NCBI RefSeq assembly: GCF_030010215.1
Contig: NZ_JASCRR010000003.1
Coordinates: 186,001 to 250,000, forward strand
Direction: 5' to 3'
DNA from: Tianweitania sp. UT-5YL-CI-8
GTDB lineage: Bacteria; Pseudomonadota; Alphaproteobacteria; Rhizobiales; Rhizobiaceae
Length of the DNA: 64,000 nucleotides
A model generated the notes under the pieces. That model worked only from the letters and a program-made list of their open reading frames with translations, was not told where the DNA came from and made no database searches. How positions within the stretch are numbered: the first letter of the stretch is position 1; each line of letters opens with the position of its first letter. Position numbers and translations under genes: made by a program. Shown one piece after another: positions 1 through 8,393 of the stretch.

Positions 1-384
1 GTTGCCGACGGTCTGCGGTTTGGCGGTGAGCGATTGCAGGAACTCGATGATGTCCTTGGACTTGATCTGGGAGCAGGGCATTTCGGCGATGGGGTAGTTT
101 TTGATCGCTCGTAGTACCTGGGCCTTAGTGCGGCCGATCTCCTTGATGGATTCCTCCGTGTAGCGGTCAATTGCTTTCGCCAATGTGTGATCATCGGCTT
201 TTGCGCGGTCGATGCCGCCAGGTTTTGCGAGCTCGGCCTCGCGCCTTTTCATCCAGGCCGCCGCGGCTGGACGCCTGTCAAAAGTCTCCGTCTCGTGATA
301 TGTCGCGCCTTCTCGCATGACGCGCAGTCGCACCATGTAGCCGACGCTGCCATCCTTGCGTTTGCGTGCGACGATCGTGCCCAT
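1..384 (-). CDS. Tyrosine-type site-specific integrase, N-terminal 128 residues (C-terminus beyond window)
   Basis: The minus frame runs from ATG at 384 to the window edge without a stop. The visible part begins MGTIVARKRKDGSVGYMVRL, an AP2/arm-binding-like basic N-terminus, and continues into a helical core-binding (SAM-like) region around residues 65-128 that contains RYTEESIKEIGRTKAQ. The catalytic domain (R..H-R-Y) would lie left of the window, so activity cannot be judged. The gene is read away from dusA, whose start lies 125 bp to the right. Integrases beside the 5' end of dusA form a known group that inserts islands and prophages there, so this is probably the edge of an island. The family assignment is inferred from the N-terminus and the context. 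Confidence 0.72.
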   Translation of the reverse strand, partial: MGTIVARKRKDGSVGYMVRLRVMREGATYHETETFDRRPAAAAWMKRREAELAKPGGIDRAKADDHTLAKAIDRYTEESIKEIGRTKAQVLRAIKNYPIAEMPCSQIKSKDIIEFLQSLTAKPQTVGN

Positions 385-396
385 GTCCGCTTCCTC

Positions 397-437
397 ATTT
401 GTCACATGGGAATCATACCTGGCACATTGTGACAAAT
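397..437. promoter_or_regulatory. Perfect 10-bp inverted repeat between integrase and dusA
   Basis: ATTTGTCACA at 397-406 and its exact reverse complement TGTGACAAAT at 428-437 are separated by 21 bp. The pair sits 13 bp upstream of the integrase start codon, within the likely integrase promoter. It could be an operator for an island-encoded repressor or excisionase, or arm-type integrase sites. The repeat itself is certain; its role is inferred. Confidence 0.55.
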
Positions 438-508
438 CCAGCGCCGAAATCGGCGGATTTGGCACAAAACGAGCGTAAACGAGACGGAGAATTTAGGAGA
501 ATATCGCG

Positions 509-1531
509 GTGGAAAGCCCTGATAACAAACAAAAACCTAGATATTTCAAGGCTCCCATTTTTGCCATTGCGCCGATGATCGACTGGACCGATCGGCATTG
601 TCGGTTTTTTCACCGGCAGTTGACGACGCGCGCGTTGCTTTACACCGAAATGGTGGTCGCCGACGCGATCCTGCATGGGCCGCGCGACCGGTTGCTTGGC
701 TTTGACGCCTGCGAGCATCCCGTGGCACTCCAGCTTGGCGGTTCCGATCCGGAAAAACTCGCTAAGGCCGCCCGCATCGGCGCGGAATACGGTTACGATG
801 AGATCAATCTCAACGTCGGATGCCCATCCGACCGCGTGCAGTCCGGTACGTTCGGCGCTTGCCTGATGCGCACGCCCGACGTGGTTGGCGCTTGCGTCGC
901 TGCAATGAAGGCTTCCGTCACAATCCCGGTCACGGTGAAATGCCGCATCGGCGTCGACGATCAGGACCCTGAAACGGCGCTCGATACCGTTGCGGAAACC
1001 GTGTTCGCGGCGGGCGCAGATGCCTTGTGGGTGCATGCGCGAAAAGCCTGGCTGCAGGGTCTGAGCCCGAAGGAAAACCGCGAAATTCCACCGCTGGATT
1101 ATCATCGGGTGCATAGGCTGAAAATGGCGTATCCCAACAAATTCATTGGCATAAACGGTGGATTTCACACGCTTGATGAGGTGAAGTCACAGCTCTTGGT
1201 AATGGATGGGGTTATGATGGGCCGCACCGCATACCAGACCCCGGCGATACTCTCTGGCGTAGATGCTATGCTTGCCGGTCGAACGCCAGAGGACATAAAT
1301 TTGCCGGCACTGATCGACAGCATGGCAGCCTATGCCGATCGTCATGTCGCATCGGGCGGACGCCTTGGGCATGTGACGCGACACATGGTCGGCCTGTTTC
1401 AGGGACGCCCCGGTGCGCGCCGCTACCGCCAGATCCTGTCGATGGAGGCGAACCGCCCTGACGCTGGCTCGGATGTCCTGCGCGAGGCTTTTGCCGCAAT
1501 CGACCTCAGCGTTGCGGAAGAGGCTGCCTGA
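509..1531 (+). CDS. dusA: tRNA-dihydrouridine(20/20a) synthase DusA
   Basis: FMN-dependent enzyme that reduces uridine 20/20a in the D-loop of tRNA. The 340-residue product is of normal length. It shows the N-terminal APMIDWTDRHCR motif (residues 21-32), NVGCPSDRVQ with the expected catalytic Cys105, the VKCRIGVDD segment, and the NGGF and MMGRTAYQ flavin-site motifs. The start is GTG at 509 behind a clear AGGAG at 496-500. The first 20 or so residues before the conserved motif are Lys/Asn-rich and could have been supplied by an integrated element, because islands commonly recombine into the APMIDWTDRH-coding stretch (about 565-600). Read alone on the plus strand, convergent with the protease gene that follows. 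Confidence 0.95.
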   Translation: MESPDNKQKPRYFKAPIFAIAPMIDWTDRHCRFFHRQLTTRALLYTEMVVADAILHGPRDRLLGFDACEHPVALQLGGSDPEKLAKAARIGAEYGYDEINLNVGCPSDRVQSGTFGACLMRTPDVVGACVAAMKASVTIPVTVKCRIGVDDQDPETALDTVAETVFAAGADALWVHARKAWLQGLSPKENREIPPLDYHRVHRLKMAYPNKFIGINGGFHTLDEVKSQLLVMDGVMMGRTAYQTPAILSGVDAMLAGRTPEDINLPALIDSMAAYADRHVASGGRLGHVTRHMVGLFQGRPGARRYRQILSMEANRPDAGSDVLREAFAAIDLSVAEEAA

Positions 1532-1560
1532 GCGCCCGGTCGGCGGATGCGGGCCGCGCA

Positions 1561-2265
1561 TCAATCCCGCAGGATCATTCGGTCGCCGCGCACGTCGAAG
1601 CCGGACAGGCTGCCGATGAAGTTCATGCCGAGCAGGCTCTGGCCCAGCATGCCGGCCTCTGCCACCAGCAACGGCAGCCGCTCACGCTCGATCTCACCGA
1701 CCGCTACTTTGTCGGCGGTGATCCGTGCTGCCTGAGCGCGGCCGTTGGCGGTGTAGATCGGCACGTTGTAGTTCAAGGTCTTGGGATCGTAGCCCGCCGC
1801 GGCAGCATCTGCCGCCGTCAGGACCGTTGTGGTTGCACCGGTGTCGACCATGGCGCGGATCGTCGTGTCGTTGATCAGTATGCGCGCCTCGAAATGGCCA
1901 TTTGGAGCTTTTTCGAGCGTTACGGAAATCCGGCCGTCGCTGTCGGTGACGGAAAGCGGGCTGCCGGGCACGAAGCCGGCGGTGAGACGGCTTGCGACGT
2001 CCTGCAACTCGTAGCGATATTGATAGCCTGCCACCAAAACCAGAATCACGAGTAGCCACAAGGCCGCCTGGCGAAGCGTATCGCTCAGGCGCACGCGCCT
2101 TGTGAGCATGCCGGCGCCGATGACCACCACCAGCGCGCCGAGATAGACAAAGCGTCCGAAATCGTCATTGGCAATTCCGAAGACTTCGCCCGAACTGTCG
2201 TTCACCAGGAGCAGGACCAAGCCTATTCCGAGAATGGCGATAGCGATCCAGAACAGACGATTCAT
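1561..2265 (-). CDS. Membrane-anchored retropepsin-like aspartic protease (TIGR02281 type)
   Basis: The 234-residue protein has three hydrophobic segments (about residues 2-21, 39-55 and 66-80), then a soluble domain with the retroviral-type aspartic protease signature VDTGATTTVLT around Asp141. Such single-domain clan AA proteases (TIGR02281) would work as homodimers with the active site outside the cytoplasm. Their substrate is unknown. I chose ATG at 2265, which begins MNRLFW right before the first membrane segment. An upstream in-frame extension to 2313 has no membrane signal. It lies 16 bp downstream of the DUF1289 gene on the same strand, so the two are probably co-transcribed. Confidence 0.82.
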   Translation of the reverse strand: MNRLFWIAIAILGIGLVLLLVNDSSGEVFGIANDDFGRFVYLGALVVVIGAGMLTRRVRLSDTLRQAALWLLVILVLVAGYQYRYELQDVASRLTAGFVPGSPLSVTDSDGRISVTLEKAPNGHFEARILINDTTIRAMVDTGATTTVLTAADAAAAGYDPKTLNYNVPIYTANGRAQAARITADKVAVGEIERERLPLLVAEAGMLGQSLLGMNFIGSLSGFDVRGDRMILRD

Positions 2266-2281
2266 GCAAGGGTTCCGATGG

Positions 2282-2506
2282 TCAAAGGCTGTTGTCCCGC
2301 GCCATGCGTGCACGCCGTGTTTCGCGCCGGGGTTTGCGTACGATGCCTGAAAGCCGAGCAGGCAAAGCGTCCATGACCGTGCGTCGCATGTCTGGTGTCA
2401 TCGAGGTCCACGCGCCGATTTCATCGCGCGTGCGACCGCACCCGAAGCAATAGCCGGTGGCGTCGTCAATGGCGCAAACCAGGATGCAGGGTGATTCGAT
2501 GCTCAT
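2282..2506 (-). CDS. DUF1289 domain-containing small protein
   Basis: A 74-residue protein with an N-terminal four-cysteine cluster (SPCILVC at residues 5-11 and YCFGCGRT at 19-26), then a conserved W-x-x-M segment and a basic tail (KPRRETRRAR). The cysteines suggest a metal-binding knuckle; the biochemical role of DUF1289 is not known. ATG at 2506 begins MSIESPC, the usual family start, although the open frame extends upstream. It is the first gene of a likely two-gene unit with the aspartic protease and is divergent from cobT. Confidence 0.85.
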   Translation of the reverse strand: MSIESPCILVCAIDDATGYCFGCGRTRDEIGAWTSMTPDMRRTVMDALPARLSGIVRKPRRETRRARMARDNSL

Positions 2507-2659
2507 ATCCGTTTCGGTGAAGGTTGTTTGGGCACTGCGAGCGGCCCCTACCAGATGGGACAGCAGCGACGAGGATGCAAGCCCGTTTATACCGGGGCGA
2601 TTGTCATCCCGCCCTCCGCCCTTTATGGCCTGTGCAGCAGAATACGAGGCCAATCCGAC

Positions 2660-3661
2660 ATGACCAGCGCGCTTCCTTTCGACGATTTCCGCCAGCTCAT
2701 CGGTAATCTGCCGCATGGCGACCGGGCCAAGGGCGAGGCCGTGCGCGACGTGTTCGCCCGGTCGGAAAAGCCTTCGGGTTCGCTGGGACGGGTCGAGGAC
2801 ATCGCTGCCTGGCTGGCCGAGTGGAGCGGCAAGGCGCCACCAAGCGTTCTGCGCCCGCAGGTGGCTGTTTTCGCGGGCAACCATGGTGTGGCACTCGCCA
2901 GGAGCATTTCGCCACGCTCCGTCGATGCGACGGCGCGTGAGGTCGAGCTGTGCGCGGCGGGCGGTGCGGCGATCAACCAGATCTGCATCGCCAATGACAT
3001 CGGCCTGAAGGTCTTCGATCTGGCGCTGCATCTGCCTACGGCCGACTTCACCGTCGAGGCAGCGTTGGACGAGCGCGGCTGTGCCGCCACCATGGCCTTC
3101 GGCATGGAGGCGATTGCCGGCGGCACAGATCTTATGTGCATAGGGGATATGGGAGTGGGCAACAGCACCGTTGCCGCGGCTCTGTCGGCGGCCGTATGCG
3201 GCGGCAAGGGCAAGGATTGGGTCGGCGCGGGGTCAGGAGCAGACGGCGCCATGCAGACGCGCAAAGCCGAAGCCGTCGATGCCGCGCTGAAGCTCCACGC
3301 AGCCCACCTCTCCGATCCGCTTGAGGTGCTTCGCCGCCTGGGCGGACGGGAATTCGCAGCCATTGCGGGGGCGATTCTGGCTGCTCGCATGGAGCGCATT
3401 CCCGTAATCCTAGACGGATATGCCACCACCGCCGCTGCCGCTATCCTGCACACCGCAAATCCGACCGCATTGGATCATTGTCTTCTCGCTCAGATCACGA
3501 CCGAACCCGGTCATGCCCGCTTGGTGGATGAGTTGGGGCTCGAGCCCTTGTTCGATTTCAACATGGCCCATGGCGAAGCGGCAGGTGCCGCCCTTGCCGC
3601 CGGAGTGGTCAAGGCTTCCGCAATGGTCAGCTCTGGACTGGCGGCGGCCCTACGTCGTTAG
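2660..3661 (+). CDS. cobT: Nicotinate-nucleotide--dimethylbenzimidazole phosphoribosyltransferase
   Basis: Transfers phosphoribose from nicotinate mononucleotide to 5,6-dimethylbenzimidazole, making alpha-ribazole phosphate for the lower ligand of cobalamin (also named CobU in some aerobic-pathway nomenclatures). The product has 333 residues, with EKPSGSLGR near residue 35, GDMGVGNSTVAAAL in the middle, and HGEAAGAAL near the end, where Glu306 is the expected catalytic base. ATG at 2660 (MTSALPFDD) was chosen; the frame is open upstream, but that part resembles nothing. No cobalamin riboswitch was seen upstream. Its stop overlaps the stop of the convergent kinase gene by 4 bp. It is linked functionally to the B12-dependent NrdJ at 46-50 kb. 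Confidence 0.93.
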   Translation: MTSALPFDDFRQLIGNLPHGDRAKGEAVRDVFARSEKPSGSLGRVEDIAAWLAEWSGKAPPSVLRPQVAVFAGNHGVALARSISPRSVDATAREVELCAAGGAAINQICIANDIGLKVFDLALHLPTADFTVEAALDERGCAATMAFGMEAIAGGTDLMCIGDMGVGNSTVAAALSAAVCGGKGKDWVGAGSGADGAMQTRKAEAVDAALKLHAAHLSDPLEVLRRLGGREFAAIAGAILAARMERIPVILDGYATTAAAAILHTANPTALDHCLLAQITTEPGHARLVDELGLEPLFDFNMAHGEAAGAALAAGVVKASAMVSSGLAAALRR

Positions 3662-5178
3662 AAGCGCCTGCCGGAGACCGTTGCCGCCGTAGGGTAATCC
3701 GAAATGTCTTCCATGACGCGCGAAGCGGGAAAGATGGCGATGGCTTCGGTGCCCTCGCGCAGCTTCGACTTCAGTTCGAACTCGCCGCCATGAAGCGCCA
3801 GTAGCCCTTGTGTGATCGGCAGGCCCAGCCCGGTGCCTTGCTCCGCGCTCTTGATGGCGATGCTGCCTTGGCCAAAGGCTGCGAGCACGACCGGAAGCTC
3901 TTCCGGGGGAATGCCGGGGCCGTTGTCCTTGATGGAAACATACTGGCCGCCGCCGACGGTCCAGCCCACCCGTACCAGGACGTCCGTGCCGGACGGCGAG
4001 AATTTTATCGCGTTGGACAGAAGATTTAGCGTGATCTGCCGGATGGCGCGCTCGTCGGCAAAGAGGTTCGGCAGGAAATGCTCGAAATTCTGCTCAATGC
4101 GGATATCCTTGTTCCGTGCCCGCAGCTCCATCATGTGGCAGCAATCTTCCACCACGGTCAGCAGCGCCACGGGCGCCTCATTGAGCTGGTAACGCCCTGC
4201 TTCGATGCGCGACAGGTCTAGAATCTCGTTGATGAGCTCCAGGAGATGCTGGCCGGACTCATGGATATCCTGTGAATACTCGCGATAGGACTTGTTGCCC
4301 ATCTTGCCGAGAACCTCATTGGCCATCACTTCGGAGAAGCCGAGAATGGCATTGAGCGGCGTGCGCAGCTCGTGGCTCATGGTGGCGAGAAAACGCGATT
4401 TCGCCAGATTGGCGTCCTCGGCGCGGCGACGGGCCTCGTCTGAGGAGGCTTTCGCGGTCTCAAGCTCGGCCACCAGCGAGTCCATTTCCGAACGTAGCGC
4501 CAAGGTCATCAGAGTCGAGCGGTTCATAGTTCCGACAACATAGGTGAAAAAGGGCAGCGCCATGATCAGAAGAAGCGCCATTGCGGTCTCGATGGACACG
4601 CTGCTCGCGGTGCTCGTGACGGTGAAGACTGCGATGGGAATAAGGAAGGTCGCAAACAGCGCGCCGCGATACGAAGAACTGAGCATCGCGGTAGCCGCCA
4701 TCGCCATAAGCAACACCACGGCCTTGATCACGGCGAGATCATCGACCGCACAGCTTGCGCAGCCGAGAGAAGCATAAAAAGACCACGCCAGTCCGGTCAT
4801 CAGATGACCCAGGAAGAACTCCATACGCACGCCCACCGGCTTTATCTCTGCCGCGGGTAGCGCAGACACCCGCCTGGCGATCACAGCGAGAAAACCATAG
4901 GCGATAATTGAGAGGGCTGCCCAAAGCAGGGTTGCCTGTCCCATCCCAAGCAGATAGCTGACAACCGCGACGGCAGTCACCAAAAAGGGAATGGACAGAA
5001 AACCGCCGACGACAGTGCGGGCATGCTGTTTCAGCAGCTCACGCTCGAAAGCCGAGTTTTCCGGCTGTTGGAGCAGACGGTCCCGCGTCTTGCGGACGAC
5101 GCGCGCGACATCACTGTTGCGAGGGCGTCTGCTCCGATCCACAATGAACTTGTCGGCCGTGTTGGCGCTCAACGGCAT
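3658..5178 (-). CDS. Membrane-bound sensor histidine kinase (DivJ/PleC/PdhS-like kinase core)
   Basis: The 506-residue protein has a basic N-terminus, about six hydrophobic segments between residues 55 and 220, a short coiled coil rich in Ala, Glu and Arg, then a HisKA domain with SHELRTPLNAILGFSE (phospho-acceptor His269). The ATPase follows, with N box NLLSNAIKFS, DNGPGIP and GTGLGLPI. The H-box sequence is typical of the alphaproteobacterial DivJ/PleC/PdhS cell-cycle kinases, but no extra sensory domain is visible, so the pathway is not settled. No response regulator is adjacent. ATG at 5178 is preferred to TTG at 5229. It overlaps the cobT stop by 4 bp and is divergent from the nuclease gene. 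Confidence 0.85.
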   Translation of the reverse strand: MPLSANTADKFIVDRSRRPRNSDVARVVRKTRDRLLQQPENSAFERELLKQHARTVVGGFLSIPFLVTAVAVVSYLLGMGQATLLWAALSIIAYGFLAVIARRVSALPAAEIKPVGVRMEFFLGHLMTGLAWSFYASLGCASCAVDDLAVIKAVVLLMAMAATAMLSSSYRGALFATFLIPIAVFTVTSTASSVSIETAMALLLIMALPFFTYVVGTMNRSTLMTLALRSEMDSLVAELETAKASSDEARRRAEDANLAKSRFLATMSHELRTPLNAILGFSEVMANEVLGKMGNKSYREYSQDIHESGQHLLELINEILDLSRIEAGRYQLNEAPVALLTVVEDCCHMMELRARNKDIRIEQNFEHFLPNLFADERAIRQITLNLLSNAIKFSPSGTDVLVRVGWTVGGGQYVSIKDNGPGIPPEELPVVLAAFGQGSIAIKSAEQGTGLGLPITQGLLALHGGEFELKSKLREGTEAIAIFPASRVMEDISDYPTAATVSGRRF

Positions 5179-5251
5179 GGGGCTTGCGAGACTCTGACTT
5201 AGGACACAAGCCGTCACGCTAAGGTGCAATCATTAATACACTGTTTGCCAC

Positions 5252-5869
5252 ATGAGCAGATTTCGCTTTACCTCGGCAAAGCCCACGAAACGGCGGAGAT
5301 TTCTTGATTGTGCGCTTGCCGCAGCGGTGCTTTTCATGGTGGGGGTAGTGGTTTTGCGCCTGGACGAGGTGGCAAAACAGACGCTTGCCGGCGTGGTCGA
5401 TGTCAACGACGGCGACAGCCTCACGGTGGAGGGCGCACGCATCCGGCTGTGGGGCATCGACGCGCCGGAATTGAACCAGATTTGCGCTAGGGACGGACGC
5501 GACTACGCCTGCGGGCGCACGGCACGCGAGATGCTCCAAGGCATGATCGGTAAGGCCTCTATTCGCTGCGAAGGATGGGAATATGACCGCTACGGACGCC
5601 TGCTGGCGGAGTGCTGGAACGGGCAGGCCCACCTCAACCGCGATCTGGTGCGAAAGGGGTGGGCCGTCTCTTATGGCGGATACGAGGTGGAAGAGGCGGC
5701 CGCGCAGCGAGAGTTGGCCGGCCTCTGGGCAGGCGATTTTGATCGGCCCCGCGACTGGCGAAGCCATCATGGCGGGATGACCGAGGGGTATCACGGCCTC
5801 TATGAGCGCATTGCCAACTGGTTGCGCGGAATTTTCAGGCTTTCCAACATGCAAGGAGGAACCACATGA
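5252..5869 (+). CDS. Membrane-anchored thermonuclease (SNase-like) family protein
   Basis: The 205-residue product has a basic N-terminus, one hydrophobic anchor (about residues 21-36), then a staphylococcal-nuclease OB-fold domain. VVDVNDGDSLTVEGARIRLWGIDAPE (in two parts: VVDVNDGDSL and IRLWGIDAPE) and YDRYGRLLAEC carry the metal-binding Asp and catalytic Arg/Glu positions. It probably degrades nucleic acid outside the cytoplasmic membrane. The stop overlaps the start of the following GST gene (ATGA at 5866-5869), and the GST stop overlaps the next gene too, so the three form one tight operon. Confidence 0.85.
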   Translation: MSRFRFTSAKPTKRRRFLDCALAAAVLFMVGVVVLRLDEVAKQTLAGVVDVNDGDSLTVEGARIRLWGIDAPELNQICARDGRDYACGRTAREMLQGMIGKASIRCEGWEYDRYGRLLAECWNGQAHLNRDLVRKGWAVSYGGYEVEEAAAQRELAGLWAGDFDRPRDWRSHHGGMTEGYHGLYERIANWLRGIFRLSNMQGGTT

Positions 5870-6477
5870 AGCTGTTCGACGGAGGCAGGGCGCCCAATCC
5901 GCGCAGGGTGCGCGTGTTTCTCGCGGAAAAAGGCATCGATGTGCCGCTCGTGCCCGTCGACATGGCCGCTATGGAGCATAAGAGCAACAGCGTATCGTCG
6001 CGCAATCCACTTCAGCGGCTTCCCGTGCTCGAACTCGACGATGGCACGATTCTCAGCGAATCGGTCGCGATATGCCGGTATTTCGAGGAGCTTCATCCCG
6101 AGCCCGCTTTGTTCGGCACAGATGCTGTGGGCAAGGCGCAGGTTGAAATGTGGCAACGGCGTATGGAACTCAGCTTTATGTTCAGCGTCGCCGCCGCCTT
6201 CCGCCATGTTCACCCCGCCATGAAGGAATGGGAAGTGCCGCAAATCCCGGAATGGGGCGAAGCCAACAAGCCCAAGGCGCTCGAATTCCTGCATTTCCTG
6301 GATGGAGAGCTTGCCGGGCGTGAGTTCGTTGCAGGTGACGGTTACACGATTGCCGACATTACCGGCATGATCGCAGTCGATTTCATGAAGCCGGCGCGCA
6401 TCGTCCTTCCTGAGCACCTGACCCATGTCTGGCGCTGGTACAAAGCCGTATCGGCACGTCCCAGCGCGAAAGCGTGA
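5866..6477 (+). CDS. Glutathione S-transferase family protein
   Basis: A 203-residue protein with a thioredoxin-like N-terminal domain (residues 1-80) containing the NPRRVRVFLAEKG helix, QRLPVLELDDG and the glutathione-binding LSESVAICRYFEE motif. An all-helical C-terminal domain includes GYTIADITGM. This fits soluble GSTs that conjugate or reduce glutathione adducts; the substrate is not predictable. It begins at ATG 5866 inside the stop of the nuclease gene, and its stop overlaps the GTG of the glycosylase gene, so all three are translationally coupled. Confidence 0.9.
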   Translation: MKLFDGGRAPNPRRVRVFLAEKGIDVPLVPVDMAAMEHKSNSVSSRNPLQRLPVLELDDGTILSESVAICRYFEELHPEPALFGTDAVGKAQVEMWQRRMELSFMFSVAAAFRHVHPAMKEWEVPQIPEWGEANKPKALEFLHFLDGELAGREFVAGDGYTIADITGMIAVDFMKPARIVLPEHLTHVWRWYKAVSARPSAKA

Positions 6478-7100
6478 CCACGAGGCCCGCACTCGACCGG
6501 CTCGCCGCGGATATCTGCGCATGCCGGATTTGCATTGAGACGCCTCTGGGCAAGCCGTTGCCGCATCAGCCGCGCCCTGTTGTGGTGCCTTCGGCGACGG
6601 CGCGCGTTCTGATCGCGGGGCAGGCGCCGGGGACCAAGGTTCACGCCACAGGCCTGCCGTTCAACGATGCGTCCGGCGACCGTTTGCGCGATTGGCTGGG
6701 CGTCGATCGCAAGACTTTCTACGACCCCAGGCACTTTGCCATAGTGCCGATGGGTTTCTGCTTTCCTGGCCAGGATGCTAAGGGCGGCGACCTACCACCC
6801 CGACGGGAATGTGCGCCGGCTTGGCGCAGGAAACTGGTCGACCTGATGCCGCAGGTCGACCTCGTGCTTGCCATCGGCCTTTATGCCCAGCTGTGGCACC
6901 TCGGCTCGATGCGCCGCGCATCGCTGACCGACACCGTGGCCGACTGGCGCGCCATATGGAACGAGACATCAGCACCGCACGTGCTTGCCTTGCCGCACCC
7001 GTCCTGGCGCAACACGGGCTGGCTTAAAAAGAATCCATGGTTTGAAACGGATTTGCTGCCATTTCTGAAACTGGAAATCCACCGTCGTCTTGATGACTGA
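6474..7100 (+). CDS. Uracil-DNA glycosylase superfamily protein
   Basis: The 208-residue protein has ICACRIC (Cys15, 17, 20) near the N-terminus, VLIAGQAPGTKVHATGLPF as the active-site loop (GxAPG motif), and LPHPSWRNTGW as the HPS motif near the C-terminus. These are the hallmarks of the family 4-like glycosylase fold. The N-terminal cysteines may take part in an iron-sulfur cluster, as in family 4. It would remove deaminated bases from DNA, but the exact specificity is uncertain because GQAPG differs from the usual GEAPG. Start is GTG at 6474, overlapping the GST stop by 4 bp. Confidence 0.82.
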   Translation: MTTRPALDRLAADICACRICIETPLGKPLPHQPRPVVVPSATARVLIAGQAPGTKVHATGLPFNDASGDRLRDWLGVDRKTFYDPRHFAIVPMGFCFPGQDAKGGDLPPRRECAPAWRRKLVDLMPQVDLVLAIGLYAQLWHLGSMRRASLTDTVADWRAIWNETSAPHVLALPHPSWRNTGWLKKNPWFETDLLPFLKLEIHRRLDD

Positions 7101-7205
7101 GGGGAGAACTGAAAATTATGAAATGATGCGATTGGAAGAATTTTTTTCTTGTTGCGGGGATGAATTCACCGGATTATCGCGAAGATTTTTTACTGGAGCC
7201 TTTTC

Positions 7206-7697
7206 ATGGATCGCCTTGACCGCAAAATCCTTCGCCTCCTGCAGGAGGATTCGACGCTGGCTGTGGCCGATGTCGCCAAGAAGGTCGGACTTTCCACAAC
7301 GCCGTGCTGGCGCCGCATCCAGAAGCTCGAAGAGGAAGGCGTCATCAAGCGCCGCGTCGCCGTGCTCGATCCCGAGAAGATCAATGCGCGGGTGACGGTC
7401 TTCGTGTCGATCCGCACCAATTCGCATAGCCACGAATGGCTGCGCCGCTTTTCGGAGGTAGTCCAGGAGTTCCAGGAGGTGGTCGAGTTCTACCGCATGA
7501 GCGGTGACGTAGACTACCTGCTGCGTGTCGTGGTGCCCGACATTGCGGCGTACGATGCCTTCTACAAAAGGCTCATCGCCAAGATCGAAATCCGCGACGT
7601 CTCGTCTTCGTTTGCCATGGAGCAGATCAAGTATACGACCGAGATGCCGCTGGACTACATGATCCTGGACAAGGAATCGGGGTCGAACGCGGCCTGA
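7206..7697 (+). CDS. Lrp/AsnC family transcriptional regulator
   Basis: The 163-residue protein has an N-terminal helix-turn-helix (LDRKILRLLQEDSTL, then VGLSTTPCWRRIQKLEEEG) and a C-terminal RAM/AsnC ligand-binding domain containing MSGDVDYLLRVVVPDIAAYD. Proteins of this kind sense amino acids and bind DNA as octamers. The target here is unknown; the amino-acid ABC genes at 9.3-11.8 kb are the nearest plausible candidates, but that is a guess. ATG at 7206 follows TGGAG and an unusually A+T-rich upstream stretch (7130-7200). It ends exactly against the stop of the convergent AlkD-like gene. Confidence 0.92.
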   Translation: MDRLDRKILRLLQEDSTLAVADVAKKVGLSTTPCWRRIQKLEEEGVIKRRVAVLDPEKINARVTVFVSIRTNSHSHEWLRRFSEVVQEFQEVVEFYRMSGDVDYLLRVVVPDIAAYDAFYKRLIAKIEIRDVSSSFAMEQIKYTTEMPLDYMILDKESGSNAA

Positions 7698-8393
7698 TCA
7701 GGCCTTTTTCGAGATCCGCTCCAATATCTTTGCCGATGTCAATTCGCGGACCGCGTCGCTGCCGATCCAGCGCTCGGCTTTACCGGACGAGGCGGCAAGC
7801 TTGCGGGCCATTGCGAGAGCTTCCGCATGGCAGGCACCGTTGCGTTTGCCGATATTGCGCAGCGCCCAGTTGACCGCCTTACGCACGAAATTCCGCTCGT
7901 CGCTCGAATGTCGCTCGATGAGTGGGAGCCATCCGATAAAGGTTGCGTCGGGTTCCTGTTTCAGGTGAACCGCGGCACCCGCTATCATGGCAAAGGCGGT
8001 ACGGCGGACGAATTCCCGCTCATCCGCCGCGAACTCCTCTATCAGCGACCGGTGCAACTGTGCTTCGACAAAGAGGTCAGCGGCCGTGTCGACGATTTCC
8101 CATGAGTTGAACGCGTAGGCCCATCGCCGCGCCAGTGCTTCGTCGGTTTGTTCGGGGTCGGCGGTATAAAGACCCACCAGGCGCGCCTCGCGAATGTCGC
8201 TGTCCCACAACTGCAGCGCGCGAACGTGGTTGCGCTTTACTGCTCGGGCGATCCCCCGCAGGTCGGGGTTGGAAATGCCCAGCGCCGTCTCCGTACGGAT
8301 GCCGAAACGCGCCATGCCGGCAATGTTTTCTTCCGACCGCAACGTCTGAAGATGCGCCACGATGTCAGCTGCGGTGGAGGAGGGGCCGATCAT
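7698..8393 (-). CDS. DNA alkylation repair protein (AlkD-like HEAT-repeat glycosylase)
   Basis: The 231-residue protein is built from alpha-helical HEAT-like repeats. It has the conserved NPDLRGIARAVKRNH, YAFNSWEIVDTAADLF and RNFVRKAVNWALRNIGKRN segments typical of the AlkC/AlkD family, which excises bulky or positively charged alkylpurines without base flipping. The catalytic Asp/Trp positions are plausibly in the WEIVDTAADLF and KAVNWALRNIG segments. Its ATG overlaps the stop of the upstream dehydrogenase gene (8390-8393), so it is the second gene of a two-gene operon. Confidence 0.88.
   Translation of the reverse strand: MIGPSSTAADIVAHLQTLRSEENIAGMARFGIRTETALGISNPDLRGIARAVKRNHVRALQLWDSDIREARLVGLYTADPEQTDEALARRWAYAFNSWEIVDTAADLFVEAQLHRSLIEEFAADEREFVRRTAFAMIAGAAVHLKQEPDATFIGWLPLIERHSSDERNFVRKAVNWALRNIGKRNGACHAEALAMARKLAASSGKAERWIGSDAVRELTSAKILERISKKA

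Noticed and set aside
2507-2659. Cobalamin riboswitch upstream of cobT
   Set aside because: No B12-box (GCCACTG) or matching folded leader is visible in this short divergent gap.
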